Positions 43,501 to 54,929 of a stretch of 64,000 nucleotides of DNA are shown here, piece after piece (position 1 is the stretch's first letter; each line of letters starts with the position of its first letter). Location: the NCBI GenBank assembly GCA_037157565.1, contig JAZHRO010000026.1, positions 35,578,501-35,642,500 of the forward strand. The letters are read 5' to 3'. A model generated the notes under the pieces. The model did no database searches. It was not told where the DNA came from and was given only the letters and a program-made list of their open reading frames with translations. The position numbers and the translations under genes were made by a program. Source of the stretch: Thalassia testudinum. Its lineage: Eukaryota > Streptophyta > Magnoliopsida > Alismatales > Hydrocharitaceae.

Positions 43501-43998
43501 TAGAAGAGCTCCGCGGATCGCAGACGCAGAGAGGTGCAGTTCGAGGTTGGGAACCACGTCTTCCTTCGTGTTTCGCCCATGAAGGGCTTACAGCGGTTTG
43601 GGGTGAGAGGGAAGCTCGCGCCGAGGTTCGTGGGGCCCTTTGAGGTCCTGGAGCGGGTTGGACCCGTTGCTTACAGGCTTGCCCTTCCCCCGCAGCTTTC
43701 TGGTGTGCATGACGTGTTCCACGTGTCCAACCTCAGGAAGTACGTAGCCGATTCCAGTCACGTACTGAGTCACGAGAGCGTCGAGGTGAGCGACGACCTG
43801 ACCTACCCCGAGCGGCCAGTGCAGATCCTAGACCGTGCCATCCGCAGTTTGAGACGAAAGTAAGTACCCCTGGTAAAGGTTTTGTGGAGGAGCCAGCGGT
43901 ACGAGGAGGCTACCTGGGAGCCTGAGGCGGCAATGCGGGAGCGGTACCCGGAGCTTTTCGCGGGTACGTCTTTTCGGACCGGCTTCGGTCCTCTTTGA
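40561..43998 (+). pseudogene. pol: pol of Del element: protease, RT, RNase H, integrase, chromodomain
   Basis: The protease site reads L-F-D-S-D-A-T-H-S-F near 40625-40654; the family has D-S-G-A, so Gly is replaced by Asp. RT spans about 41090-41850 with C-V-D-Y-R-Q-L-N and F-I-D-D-V-L-I-Y-S. RNase H is at about 42070-42420 (Y-T-D-A-S; A-D-A-L-S-R). The integrase zinc finger is at about 42730-42850, with the D-D-E core from 42920 (S-D-R-D-T-R-F near 43105; G-Q-S-E near 43210). The C-terminal chromodomain K-V-L-W-R-S-Q-R-Y-E-E-A-T-W-E-P-E is at about 43879-43929. Stops are at 40721, 42566, 42959, 43501 and 43861; the first four are one C-to-T step from a sense codon. A one-base loss near 43309 shifts the frame. 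Confidence 0.92.
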
Positions 43999-44084
43999 GT
44001 TTGTTATGGTTAGTTGGACATCTTTTTCCCGCACCCTAGTTGGCGTAAGTTTCGGGGACGAAACTTCCTTTGAGTTTGTTATAT
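43999..44084 (+). other. 3' end of Del internal region, polypurine tract eroded
   Basis: TTTCGGGGACGAAAC, usual before the polypurine tract in this lineage, is present at 44050-44064. The expected A/G run before the LTR is absent. Instead TTTGAGTTTGTTAT occurs at 43994-44007 and again at about 44069-44082. Confidence 0.5.
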
Positions 44085-46752
44085 TGTAACGAACGCGTGC
44101 CCCAGACGCCTTTTAAGACGTCTGGGAGGTGGCCCAGACGTCGGACCAGACGTCTAGGATCACATCCAGACGTCTGACCAAACGTCCGGGATCGTTTCCA
44201 GACATCTGGAGAACAGTTATGTTCGCACGGGAGATTCGTCTGCGCGCACAGACCTGCGATTCCTCTCTCTCTCTCTCTCTGCGGCTGCAGGCGCGCTGCG
44301 ACCACCTTCTCTCTCCTCCTCGCGCGGCCTTAAAAGGGCCACGCCTCCCCTCCCGTCTCCATCGTCTCCTCCTTCTTCTCCTTCCTGTGCGCGAGAGCGA
44401 GCGAGCGCGAGGGCGGCAGCGGCAGCCGCAGTGAGCGCGGAGGAGGTGCGGCGTGCGAGGGCGGGGCTCTGCCGTGAGGGCGAGCTCGCCGGAGCGGCTT
44501 GGCCGGCCGGCGGAGGGCGCAGGGGGCACGGAGCGACGCGGAGAGGGACCTGCTGCGATCGGAGCAGCGGACACGCGAGGTGCGACGCGGGCGGCGTCGC
44601 GAGCGGAGGCCGAGCAGGGTCCTGATTCTGGAAAAATTTCCAGAATCAGACGTCTGGATTGATAGCCAGACGGCAAGGTCGACGTCTGTAAGATCATACA
44701 GACGTCTGAAAGGTGAGTTTCCGCCTTCTTCTTCCTTCTTGTCGACTGACCGTACTGAGGGAGGGGGTTGGCTGTGCGCAGGTTCGCTGATTCGCCATCC
44801 TTTGCGAATCAGACGTCTGTAAGTTGTACCAGACGGCGGGAGTGACCTCCAGACGTCCTGAGGGACCATCGGACGTCTGGGATCTAGGGCAGACGTCCCC
44901 GCAGACTTCTGGACGTCTGGGAAACCACGCTGAACAGGTAATTCTCTGATCCACTTTTTAAGACGTCTGATTTTGCACAGTATCATCTTTTTTGACCCGT
45001 TTACGGCCCGTTCGGGCTCCGTTTTCCGCGATTCGAGTTGCGTTCTTTTCAGAATAAATTCCTCTACTCGTCTACAGTAGCTATACACTATTTTGAGACA
45101 CTCCTTGTGTTTGATCCTTGTGATAGGACCTCGTTCGGTTGCAGTCTTGAGAGTCGCGGAGGCGCGCGGGATTCCCGATCACGCCCCCATTACTCCCGTT
45201 GTACCTGGTAGAGTGGCTTAAGTTTATTAATAAAATCTGTTAAAGTATGGAACCATAACTAGAAGCTAGGACATTGCATGAATCCTAGGAATGAGAAATG
45301 TATGGAATGATAGCTCTTAGGTGATGCATGAATCCTAGGGCTGGAAAACTAGTTGTATGCTAGATCCTAGGATGTGACATGAACCCTAGGATGGAAGAAC
45401 TAGTGGAATGTATAATACTGCAGTCTTGGAAAAAAAAATGGAAAGGAATATAAAGCTGCCTGTAATTTGAATTAATAGCTGTCTGTTATGAATAAAGAAA
45501 CATGATTGAGATCATGGATTTTTGAGAACGTGAATCTGGAAAGTGAAACATATGATGTTCTGAGATAAATAGCTGGAACCCTATGGGGAATTAGGAGTGG
45601 AACTCCTGGAAAGAAAAAGGAATGGAAACTGAGATGTAGTTTGTACTGTCTCTTGGGTACGCAGTACCAAGGGAAGTACCTGTACCTGTTTAGTGCAGAG
45701 TGGGGCCAGCCGCCCCAGGGACCCGGGGTTAGGATTGGCCGCTCTGTACCGACTTGTTGGCCCTCGTGTACGTAGTACCGAGGAGAGCTAGTAGTGTTAG
45801 GAGAGTACTAGCTACCCCACGGGCCCCGGGGTTCTGCTAGCCTCCTTCACCGACTTGTTAGGCCCACTAGGGCAAACCAGGGTAGTCAGGCGAGGGTGCG
45901 CGGACTGTGGAGGGGCAAGGCCCCGGTTTGGTTACTGTGGAGGGGTTGGACCCCTGTTACTGAGAGGGCTCTGCCTTGGTTCCGTGCTGTGCTTTGGGCG
46001 CACCCGTTAACGGAAACGACTGACCGCGTGCCAGTGCGGGCTAGCTACTGTGCGTTTATCGCGCGTGCCGTAGTCACCGTTACGTCTGTCAGTGACCTTG
46101 GGGTGGTTGACTGAGGGTAGGATCACCACGGGGGACTCTCCCGGCCAGGAGAGCACCACATGCTACTTCTACTTTTGGAAAAGACTGCAATCAAGATCGT
46201 TCCCACGAGGACATTCGAGATCAAGTAAAGGACCTGAGAAATAAATGAAATAGTGAGAAAAATTGAAAGATGTGAATAAAGGAAGTAATAGAACATAACA
46301 GCTACTGTACACTCTACTGTTGCCTTTAGTTAGTTGCCACTCTACTCAGCGTTTTGCTGACGTGTTACACTCATTACCTTTTTCAGGACCAGGTGTTGAG
46401 CAGCCAGGGTCGGCGGCTGCAAAGGACGCTGGGCCGAGTAGGGTCCAGTAGAGTTACCACAGCCTTTTGTACCCCTTTTGTTTCTGTTCTAGTGAGTAGT
46501 TTTTGTTTCCGCTGTACCTTCTTTACCTGCAGTTCTTGTTATATGATAAATGTTGTTTTACTGTTGTGGGGTACTTACTGTAGTAGTTTCTTTCCTTACT
46601 GCTGTACTTTCTTACTGTTAGTTATATTCATGCTGAATGTTGTTTATTTTACTGTCTTTTGGTTACTTCCTCGTTGGACGACTAGGTCTTGGGATTAGTC
46701 GAGTCGGTCCGGTTCTCGTGTCTCGTAGGGACTCGGGAACCGGGTCGTTACA
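44085..46752 (+). repeat. 3' LTR of Del element
   Basis: 2668 bp with TGTAAC/GTTACA ends. It retains the TATA-like CCTTAAAAGGG (about 44328-44338). It has lost about 20 bases between two AGACGTCTG copies near 44970. Confidence 0.93.
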
Positions 46753-47818
46753 CCCTAACCCTGTTTCTAATAAATTCATTTGAAATACGGTCCTTTCTTG
46801 TATGACCACACATCCATCTTAACATCTTCATTTCTGCCACAGACAACTTCTGTACATGCCTATAGTTTATAGCCAAGCATTCAGAACCGTACAACATGGC
46901 TGGTCTTACCACAGCTCGATAGTATTTTCCTTTGACTTTTAAAGGAACCTTCTTATCACAGAGAACACCAGAAGCACCCCTCCATTTCAACCACCCTGCA
47001 TTAATTCTATGTGTAACATCTCAATCAATTCCACCATCATGTTGGAAAATGGATCCCAAGTACTTAAAAATATCTTTCATTGGAATGCACTCTTCTCCAA
47101 TTTTTACATCAATCCCTTCGTTGTTCCCTCCACTACTAAACTTACATTCCATATACTCAGTCTTCGTCCTACTTATGCGTAATCCTTTATCTTCCAGGGC
47201 TTCTCTCCAAAGCTCAAGTTTTCTGTTCACTCCATCTCTTGTCTCATCAACCAACACAATGTCATCAGCAAAAAGCATACACCAAGGCACCTCAACGTGG
47301 ATATGCTTCGTCAACTCATCCATAACCAAGGCAAAAAGATAAGGGCTTAAAGTCGAACCTTGATGCAGACCACTGGAGATATCAAAGTAGTCTATCAAAT
47401 CATCCTTAGTCTTTACACAAGCTATAGCTCCATAGTACATATCCTTAATGAGGTTGATATATATAATTGGCACTTATCTCTTCTCCAAAATTCTCCACAA
47501 GATATCTCTTGGGACAGAATTATAGGCCTTCTCCAAATCAATAAAAATCATATGTAAATCCTTTTTCTTCACTTTGTATGTCTCCATCATACGTCTCAAG
47601 AGGTGTATTGCCTCAATAGTAGACCTGCCTGGCATAAAGCCAAATTGATTTTCAGTTACTATAGAGACTTGCCTCACCCTTCTTTCAATTATTCTTTCCC
47701 AAAGTTTCATCGTATAACTCATCAACTTAATACCTCTATAGTTGGAACAATCTTGTATATCACCTTTGTTCTTGTATAAAGGTACCACAAAACTGTTCTT
47801 CCATTCCTCTGGCATCTT
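46753..47818 (-). pseudogene. RTE LINE ORF, reverse transcriptase part (5'-truncated)
   Basis: Minus-strand codons begin M-P-E-E-W-K-N-S (47815) and run through N-Y-R-G-I-K-L-M-S (about 47740), Q-F-G-F-M-P-G-R-S-T, D-L-E-K-A-Y-N-S-V-P and the catalytic F-A-D-D-I-V-L-V (about 47270). They end with the [25 protein letters not shown] region typical of plant RTE-clade LINEs. All pieces share one frame, interrupted by stops at 47474 and 47021. No endonuclease domain is seen upstream, so the insertion is 5'-truncated near 47819 or diverges there. The C-terminus lies at 36796-37007, beyond the inserted Del element. Confidence 0.88.
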
Positions 47819-50290
47819 CTATATTCGGTGCGATGAACATACAGCATCAAAGACGCTTCAGTAATACGAAAGATTCGGTGTATGCACATTAAAATATTTG
47901 GACCAAAGGTTAGTACAACAGCGTGAAGGATCCCACTAATTTTGTCAAGAAATTCTGTCAAAATATGCTCTTCCATAGGCGAGGAGAAAGTGCTTGAGAT
48001 TCGAGCCCTTGACCCATGTTTATCCTTTCAATGGGCCTCCATGTATCTTCTCCGAAAAGCTTCGAATGTGGAATCGAAGCTTTGAAAACTTCCATTATGT
48101 ACCATGCAATGGGCTGCTCCGTCTGGACTCCACTGGGGATGTTTAATTTCTTTGTTGGGAGATATCTTTGACTTAGTTGACATATTGGCGTGTCTTCTCT
48201 GCTGATGTATCATGTTTGTTTCAATCAATCTACACATGTGTCTACATCCAGATCCATTTATATTTTTCTTCCACCGTTCTGTAACATGATTAATCAACTT
48301 TGTCAACTGATTGTAGTCAACTCAAATCAAAGTCGATATCATTTGTCGAATCCTTTTGGTCATATCCTTATAGTCAGATGCTAACGTTAACCAACCCAAT
48401 TTGATATCATTTATTGGACCTTGATCTACTTCATCGGAGTTGATCTTTTCGCCCTGTAGTAGGTAATCGAATGTACGTAACAGAGTTAGCCATTTTCCCT
48501 AATGGTTACTTAGGCTACCTTTGGTAAAGCCTTTGGAGATGGGACAAGGGCTTAGATATGGATTAGAGGTGGATTTTAAATTTTTTTCAAAAAATTTCAC
48601 ATTCTTCATTTATATTAATTATTACTATCTTTTTTATTCTATCAATATTAGCATATATTAAAATATATTTATTTTAATATAAAAAAATATATTCATCCTA
48701 TCCTATCAACACTAATATATATTATAATATACTTACTCCAATATAATATACATATTCACATCCGTATCATAATATTAAAAGTCAAAAAATAAAGAAATAT
48801 GTATTTAAACGTATTTTGCAATATGCATTTCTTATTTAACAAAATACACTTCACATTGGTAGAAAATTAAAATATACCAGTAAAAATTAAAATACACCAA
48901 TAGAAAATAAAAATATAATGATGTATTTTCATTTTCAATAAGTGAAAAATATATTTTCACTTTTTTAACTTATTTTACTTCAATCCTAACTCAAATTTAT
49001 CTAAATCTTCAACTAAATACAACCTTCCTCGGGTGTTTGGGTGATTACTTAAAGATAATAAGATAATTAAGAAACATGGAGTTGATCTTTTCCTCCAAAT
49101 TCATTGGCAGATGTTGTCTAATTATTCAATCTATGACCCTGTTTATAAGGCAGGAGTCGACCTTATTTTTCTCCATAGTTCATACACAGGTGTTGTTTGT
49201 TTCGTCTGATCTCATGATTGTTGTATTTATCTTTCATCTGGTCGATTCAAGGATGCAGTCATTGTCTTTTACTCTCGCGTCTATCAAAGTACTAAAGCTT
49301 CTAATTTTCACATTTCTTTCGATCTTACAAATCATGAGACCTTGAGTTTCCGAGTAATTATATCGAGTTTAATTACGAGATCCAAGTTGTCCACGTATTT
49401 ACAAAATACTTCCCATGTTATATTTTCAACTTCAATTACTTTTTTTAAGTAAATAGGAACGAGAATGATAAGATAAAACGTAGCTTTAACAGCTTCGACA
49501 CTCGTCGAAGAGAGGAAACGGAACACCCCCTCTTAATATCAAAGTAAACACAACCAAACAAAATAAAAAGTTCGAAAGAAAAGAAGTGACTATCGTATCA
49601 CTTTCAAAGTAGGTAAAGGAACATGCACTAAGCAACTAATTAAATATGAGAAAACATCGATGTCAATGTCGACGAATCGTATTTAAGAGTGACAATCAGT
49701 CGAAAGTGAGCCGATCATCTACTCGATCCTAATATGTCCAAATTCAATGTGGTTCCAATTAAAAACGAAATCGATCGATGAGGAGGTGAGGTATAGATGG
49801 AACGATCGATGTCAAACTGAATCCCTCGATCCATAAGATTGAACACTGCGAGCAGCCACCTCGACATGGACGATCGGATGCGATGAGCACCTATGTAGGC
49901 ACAATAGCCAAACATGGCGACCAAAGCCCCTGCAATAGGCGACCCTCGCCTCTAGCAATGTTGCTGCAAGCCGCTGTAAGAAGCTAACCCACCGGGTGAG
50001 GAGGTGAGGTTGTCTGTTGAGGGCGAGGTCGTATTTTCGCATCGTCCAACTTTCTACAAGTTCATCATTCTTGCAAAAATCCCTATTGTCAAAAACCAAT
50101 TAATATATAAAATTCAAAATTAATAAAGTTAATATCAAAATATTTGCTTCCTCTCTTGCCTTTTGGAGCTTTGGTACTATCAAAATTTTTCGGTAGAACG
50201 TACCTAAAATCCTTAGGAGGAGGAACGGGAAGATGAAGGAGAAGGAAAAGATGCCCACCATCTAACTAAATTCTGCATAGGGCAATGCCA
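47819..50290. other. Unassigned DNA between LINE and MCTP gene
   Basis: A minus-strand segment at 47840-48310 shows some codon-like stretches but no family I recognise. 48590-49020 is very AT-rich with TATATT-type palindromic runs. GGAGTTGATCTTTTC occurs at about 48435 and again at 49079. Short open frames at 49076-49345 and 49812-50099 have no recognisable domain. No RNA gene seen. Confidence 0.5.
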
Positions 50291-50662
50291 CAGTGACATG
50301 CAAAGGGCATCGAATCCATCGGTCTGGTTGCACCTACAAGAAGCCTTCTGACTCAACGACTCAAAAAGAAGCCACGGCGGCACCTTCTAGTGCCCACCGT
50401 TCTTCTCACGGGGGAAGAATAGAATCCTCTTCCTCTTCCTCCTCCTCTCCCACCAAAAAGCAAAGCAAAAGCAAAGCAAAGCAAAGCACATCAAAAGCAA
50501 AAGTTAAGAGCCTCCCCATCAGCATAAGCATAAGCATAAGGATCACTTCCCGCCTCGCCCTTCCCCTTTAATCTCCCACACAACGCCACCACGCCCCTCC
50601 CCGTTACCACCCATCTCTCCCTAATCTTGTTCCCCCTCCTCTACCATGCCATAGTCACTATA
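50291..50662 (+). promoter_or_regulatory. Upstream/5' UTR region of the MCTP gene
   Basis: Contains a CT-rich tract (about 50426-50452), repeats of AAAGC (about 50455-50500) and three copies of AGCATA (about 50520-50537). Such C/T and A-rich microsatellites are common in plant 5' UTRs. No TATA box can be assigned with confidence. Confidence 0.4.
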
Positions 50663-53600
50663 ATGACCGGAGCACAGCCCCCTCCCCTCCTCCGCAAGCT
50701 CGTCGTGGAGGTCGTGGACGCCCACGACCTCCTCCCCAAGGATGGCATGGGCACCTCCAACCCCTACGCCGTCCTCGATTTTGACGGCCAGCGCAAGCGC
50801 ACCCGCACCGTCCCCCGCACCCTTGATCCCGAATGGCAGGAGAAGCTTGAGTTCGCTGTCACCGACCCCTCCGCCATGCATGCCGAGGACCTCGAGCTCG
50901 AACTCTACAACGACAAGCGCGCCGGCTGCACCGCCGGCGCCGCCCGCAAGAGCCACTTCCTCGGCCGCGTGCGCGTCTTCGGCAGCCAGTTCGCCCGTAA
51001 GGACGACGAGGCCCTCGTCTACTACCCTCTCGAGAAGAAGAGCGTCTTCGGCTACGTCCGCGGCGAGATCGGCCTCAAGGTCTACTACCTCGACGAGCCC
51101 GAGCCCATCGACGACCGCAAGCCCGAGGGCGGCGGGGTGCCGCCGCCGCATGGCGACAGTAAGAAGGACCACCCGCAACCCGACGCCCCGCAGCCGACTG
51201 ACACTGCGGTGGAGTCGCAGCCGCCGCCATCCGTCTCGGTCGTCGTCGTCGAGGAGGCCTCCCCAACGCCGGAGCCCGAGGAGCAGCCGCCGCCTCCGGA
51301 GGTCAAGAGGATGATGCAGGCGGCGCCACCGGGGCACCCCGAGATGACGAGGGTGCATTCCAAGAGGTACACCACCGGGGACCTAGCGCCGAGGGCCATA
51401 TCCAGCAAGCCGACCTCCCGCGCGCCCGATCAGCCCGACCGCGTGCCGTACGACCTGGTGGAGCCGATGCCTTACCTCTTCGTGCGCGTAGTGAAGGCGA
51501 GGGGCGTCCGCCCGTGCGAGGGCCCCCCTTACGTCAAGGTACGAGCGGGGCCGCACTTGCTGCGTTCGTGGCCTGCGCACGACCCAACCGCCAGCGGCGG
51601 CAACCCCGAGTGGAACCAGGTGTTCGCCATCAGCCACGCGAAGCCGGAGTCGACCCTGGAGATCTCCCTGTGGGACGGGGAGTCCTTCCTCGGCGGCGTC
51701 TGCTTCGACCTCTCCGACGTGCCGGTCAGGGACCAGCCCGACGGGCCCCTCGCGCCGCAGTGGTACCGGCTGGAGGGCTCCGACGACCGGGACCCTGCGG
51801 TGGCCGTCACCGGCGACGTCATGGTGTCCGTCTGGATCGGCACTCAAGCCGACGACGCCTTCCCGGAATCGTGGAACTCGGACGCGCCTTCCTACGTAGG
51901 CTACACGCGGTCTAAGGTCTACCAGTCACCCAAGCTGTGGTACCTACGCGTGTCGGTGCTCGAGGCGCAGGACCTCCACGTGTCGGCCCAGGGACAGCTG
52001 CAGCCGCTGGACGTCCGCGTCAAGGTCCAGATGGGGTTCCAGTCGGCGAGGACCAGGAGGTGCACGGTCGGAAGCAGCAACAACTCCACCTTCCGCTGGC
52101 ACGAGGACCTCCTCTTCGTCGCGTCGGAGAATCTCGACGACCAGATGGTCGTCCTCGTGGAGGACCGCTCCGCGAAGGAGCCGTCCCGCCTCGGCCACGT
52201 CGTGATCCCGGTGGATTCCATCGAGTCGCGCCTCGACGAGAAGCCTGTGCCGTCCAAGTGGTTCAACCTGGAAGGTCCCGAGACGACGACGACGATGATA
52301 GGAGGTGGAAATGGCGGCCCCCAGCCGCAGCAACAGCAGCAGGGCCCGGGGACGATGTCGGCGACGCCGCCTTACTGCGGGAGGGTGAACCTAAGGACGT
52401 GCCTGGAAGGGGGGTACCACGTTCTGGACGAGGCGGCGAACGTGTGTAGTGACTACCGCCCGACGGCGAAGCAGCTCTGGAAGCCGGCCGTCGGGGTGCT
52501 GGAACTGGGGATCCTCGGCGCTCGGGGGCTCCTCCCCATGAAGACGAGGGCCGGCGGGAAGGGGTCCACGGACGCCTACTGCGTGGCCAAGTACGGCAAA
52601 AAGTGGGTGCGCACCCGCACGATCACCGACAGCTTCGACCCCAGGTGGAACGAGCAGTACACGTGGCGCGTCTACGACCCCTGCACGGCCCTCACCATCG
52701 GGGTCTTCGACAACTGGCGGATGTTTGCCGACGTGGCGGGCGACGAGCGACCCGACTACCGCATCGGCAAGATCCGGATCCGGATCTCCACCCTCGAGAG
52801 CAACCGCGTGTACACGAACTCGTACCCGCTCCTCGTCCTCCTGCGCTCCGGCGTCAAGAAGATGGGGGAGATCGAGGTGGCGGTGAGGTTCGCCTGCCCG
52901 TCCCTTCTGCCGGACACGTGCGCGATCTACTGCCGCCCGATGCTCCCGAGGATGCACCACCTCCGCCCGATCGGGGTGGCGCAGCAGGAGGCTCTGAGGT
53001 TTGCGGCGATCAAGATGGTGGCGGGGTGGCTGGCGAGGTCGGAGCCGCCGCTGGGGCCGGAGGTGGTGAGGTACATGCTGGACGCGGACTCGCACGCGTG
53101 GAGCATGAGGAGGAGCAAGATGAACTGGTTCCGGATCATGAGCGTGCTGGCGTGGGCGGTGGGGCTGGCAAGGTGGGTCGACGACATCCGGCGGTGGAGG
53201 AACCCGGTGACGACGGTGCTGGTGCACCTGCTGTACCTGGTGCTGGTGTGGTACCCCGAGCTGGTCGTCCCCACGGGGTTCATGTACCTGGTGCTGATCG
53301 CGTCGTGGTACCACCGGTTCCGGCCGAGGGTGCCGGCGGGGATGGACTCGAGGCTCTCGCAGGCGGATGCAGCGGACACGGACGAGCTGGACGAGGAGTT
53401 TGACGGGGTGCCGAGCGGGAAGGCCGGGGAGGTGGCGAGGGGGAGGTACGACCGGCTGCGGACGCTGGCGGGCAGGGTGCAGACGGTGATGGGGGACGTG
53501 GCGGCCCAGGGGGAGAGGGTGCAGGCGCTGGTGAGCTGGAGGGACCCCCGGGCGACCAGGATGTTCGTCGGGGCGTGCACAGCGGCCGCGCTGGTGATGT

Positions 53601-53737
53601 ACGTAGTCCCAACGAAGATGGTGGCGGTGGCCCTCGGGTTCTACTTCCTCCGCCACCCGATGTTCCGCGACCCCATGCCGCCGGCGGGGTTGAACTTCTT
53701 CCGGAGGCTGCCGAGCCTCTCCGACAGGCTGCTGTAG
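50663..53737 (+). CDS. QKY: Multiple C2 domain and transmembrane region protein, QUIRKY-like
   Basis: An intact intronless frame of 1024 residues. Plant MCTPs tether endoplasmic reticulum to plasma membrane at plasmodesmata and influence cell-cell signalling and transport; QUIRKY works with the receptor kinase STRUBBELIG in organ shaping. Four C2 domains are visible: about 11-145 (R-K-L-V-V-E-V-V-D-A), 270-400, 425-535 and 610-747 (G-K-G-S-T-D-A-Y-C-V-A-K-Y-G). A Pro-rich linker spans about 150-260. The C-terminal PRT_C region has hydrophobic segments at about 845-890 and 967-996, ending F-F-R-R-L-P-S-L-S-D-R-L-L, the family signature. The long first linker and motifs such as S-K-V-Y-Q-S-P-K-L-W-Y-L-R-V favour QUIRKY over FTIP types. 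Start: the ATG at 50663 puts M-T-G-A-Q-P-P-P right before the first C2, as in relatives; an in-frame ATG at 50627 would add 12 hydrophobic residues. Third positions are mostly G/C. Confidence 0.93.
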   Translation: MTGAQPPPLLRKLVVEVVDAHDLLPKDGMGTSNPYAVLDFDGQRKRTRTVPRTLDPEWQEKLEFAVTDPSAMHAEDLELELYNDKRAGCTAGAARKSHFLGRVRVFGSQFARKDDEALVYYPLEKKSVFGYVRGEIGLKVYYLDEPEPIDDRKPEGGGVPPPHGDSKKDHPQPDAPQPTDTAVESQPPPSVSVVVVEEASPTPEPEEQPPPPEVKRMMQAAPPGHPEMTRVHSKRYTTGDLAPRAISSKPTSRAPDQPDRVPYDLVEPMPYLFVRVVKARGVRPCEGPPYVKVRAGPHLLRSWPAHDPTASGGNPEWNQVFAISHAKPESTLEISLWDGESFLGGVCFDLSDVPVRDQPDGPLAPQWYRLEGSDDRDPAVAVTGDVMVSVWIGTQADDAFPESWNSDAPSYVGYTRSKVYQSPKLWYLRVSVLEAQDLHVSAQGQLQPLDVRVKVQMGFQSARTRRCTVGSSNNSTFRWHEDLLFVASENLDDQMVVLVEDRSAKEPSRLGHVVIPVDSIESRLDEKPVPSKWFNLEGPETTTTMIGGGNGGPQPQQQQQGPGTMSATPPYCGRVNLRTCLEGGYHVLDEAANVCSDYRPTAKQLWKPAVGVLELGILGARGLLPMKTRAGGKGSTDAYCVAKYGKKWVRTRTITDSFDPRWNEQYTWRVYDPCTALTIGVFDNWRMFADVAGDERPDYRIGKIRIRISTLESNRVYTNSYPLLVLLRSGVKKMGEIEVAVRFACPSLLPDTCAIYCRPMLPRMHHLRPIGVAQQEALRFAAIKMVAGWLARSEPPLGPEVVRYMLDADSHAWSMRRSKMNWFRIMSVLAWAVGLARWVDDIRRWRNPVTTVLVHLLYLVLVWYPELVVPTGFMYLVLIASWYHRFRPRVPAGMDSRLSQADAADTDELDEEFDGVPSGKAGEVARGRYDRLRTLAGRVQTVMGDVAAQGERVQALVSWRDPRATRMFVGACTAAALVMYVVPTKMVAVALGFYFLRHPMFRDPMPPAGLNFFRRLPSLSDRLL

Positions 53738-53893
53738 AGGCTTGATAATTAAGGAAGAACATCGAGGGCGTGAAAGAGGGGAGGTTGTCTTTGCTGATTA
53801 ATTATATATTATTATTATTATTAATACAGTAAAGATTGTGTTGTTGGTTGCTTATAGAGGTTTGGTTAGGAGATCGAGTGGAGCAATAAGGAT

Positions 53894-53934
<41 letters not shown>

Positions 53935-53960
53935 TATGTGTGGGAAATGAGTAAATATTG
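53738..53960 (+). other. 3' flank of MCTP gene with microsatellites
   Basis: An ATT/TAA-rich stretch (about 53800-53826) and a CGC/GAC trinucleotide repeat (53897-53935) lie here. No convincing polyadenylation signal was singled out. Confidence 0.45.
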
Positions 53961-54929
53961 GATGCGTCAAGGTTTTGTTTAGTTTCAACGTAGTTGCATG
54001 CGATGTCTTTGTATATTGCGGTCGGTAGGAGTGAGTGATTGATTATTGGACCAAGTCCAAAGTTTTATATAGGTCATAGCATATTCGTACTCTGAAGGTT
54101 GCCTTCGTCCGATTGCTAATGTATTATCGCTATGCATGTCAAGTCTTTCGAAAGTAATTTTATAATTTGTTCCCTCTTTACGTGTTTTTATTTGCTCATG
54201 TTCTCAAAGTCTATGCAAAACATCTTGTTCTCTGCACCCACACATACACACACCTCTTCCCCTTCCCCCTGCCCCCCACTTCTCTCTCGAAGGATTAGAT
54301 ACTACATTTAGTAGTTCTTTGTCGAGTCTTGCATCGAAGAAGAAAGTGAAAAAGGCATGTCGATGCCTTCAAAGATGCCCAAACCCCACACCCTATGTAT
54401 CCAAAACGAGCATAATGGGGGTGAGAATTCGTTAAGAGCATCCATACTTACGAAAGGGGAAAATCATATTGTTACAAGAAGCAACTTTAACAGAATGACA
54501 ATACTTGCCACATCCAAGATCTCATCAAAGACCTCACACTAGGCAAGTAGGCATCCCTCACCATTGGATGGAAATAAATTGGCACAGTAGATCTATTTCA
54601 ATTCATGGGGTGAGATTTTTGGTGTGATTCTGGGTGCGCCAAGCATTTGTCATAAAGAAGTGAGGTGCACATAAGGATGGGCAACTGGTAACGACCATTC
54701 ACCAATCGACTCTCATTGAGGCTCAACGATTTCCACTACAACAAGAGCCTTCCCGTTCCAAACTTATTTTGTATTTAGTTAAGGGTTAGTTTACACTATG
54801 GGATGTAACACTCAAATAGGAAATGTCCTCGGTTGGTGTTTACTCTAATTGAGAATGATCCAATGGTTGTGCTTACCTAAACAGGGAATAAGCTCAAGAT
54901 AAATTTGAAATGGGAAAGGTCCGGCGACC
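53961..54929. other. Unassigned intergenic DNA
   Basis: No gene, RNA or repeat recognised. A short CACACA run is near 54237-54254. Confidence 0.5.

Larger units (their letters stand above)
37013..46752 (+). mobile_element. Del/Tekay-type chromovirus (Ty3/Gypsy), complete with both LTRs
   Basis: Two LTRs (37013-39715 and 44085-46752) are flanked by the 5-bp duplication CCCTA (37008-37012 and 46753-46757). A tRNA-iMet primer site follows the first. Gag-protease-RT-RNase H-integrase lie in one frame, ending in a chromodomain. LTRs differ by about 1 % over their last 1.6 kb by eye, so insertion is recent. Even so, gag lacks its main domain, the protease active site is changed, and pol has several stops and one frameshift. 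The element could move only with proteins supplied by others. It sits inside an RTE LINE. Confidence 0.94.

Noticed and set aside
48500..49020. Possible MITE with terminal inverted repeats
   Set aside because: Ends GGCTACCTTTGGTAAAGC and the facing segment near 49025 pair only weakly and no target duplication was found.
52391..53656. Long minus-strand open frame (421 codons) opposite the MCTP gene
   Set aside because: His/Arg/Pro-rich antisense shadow of a GC-rich coding sequence; the plus strand carries four C2 domains and a family-specific C-terminus.
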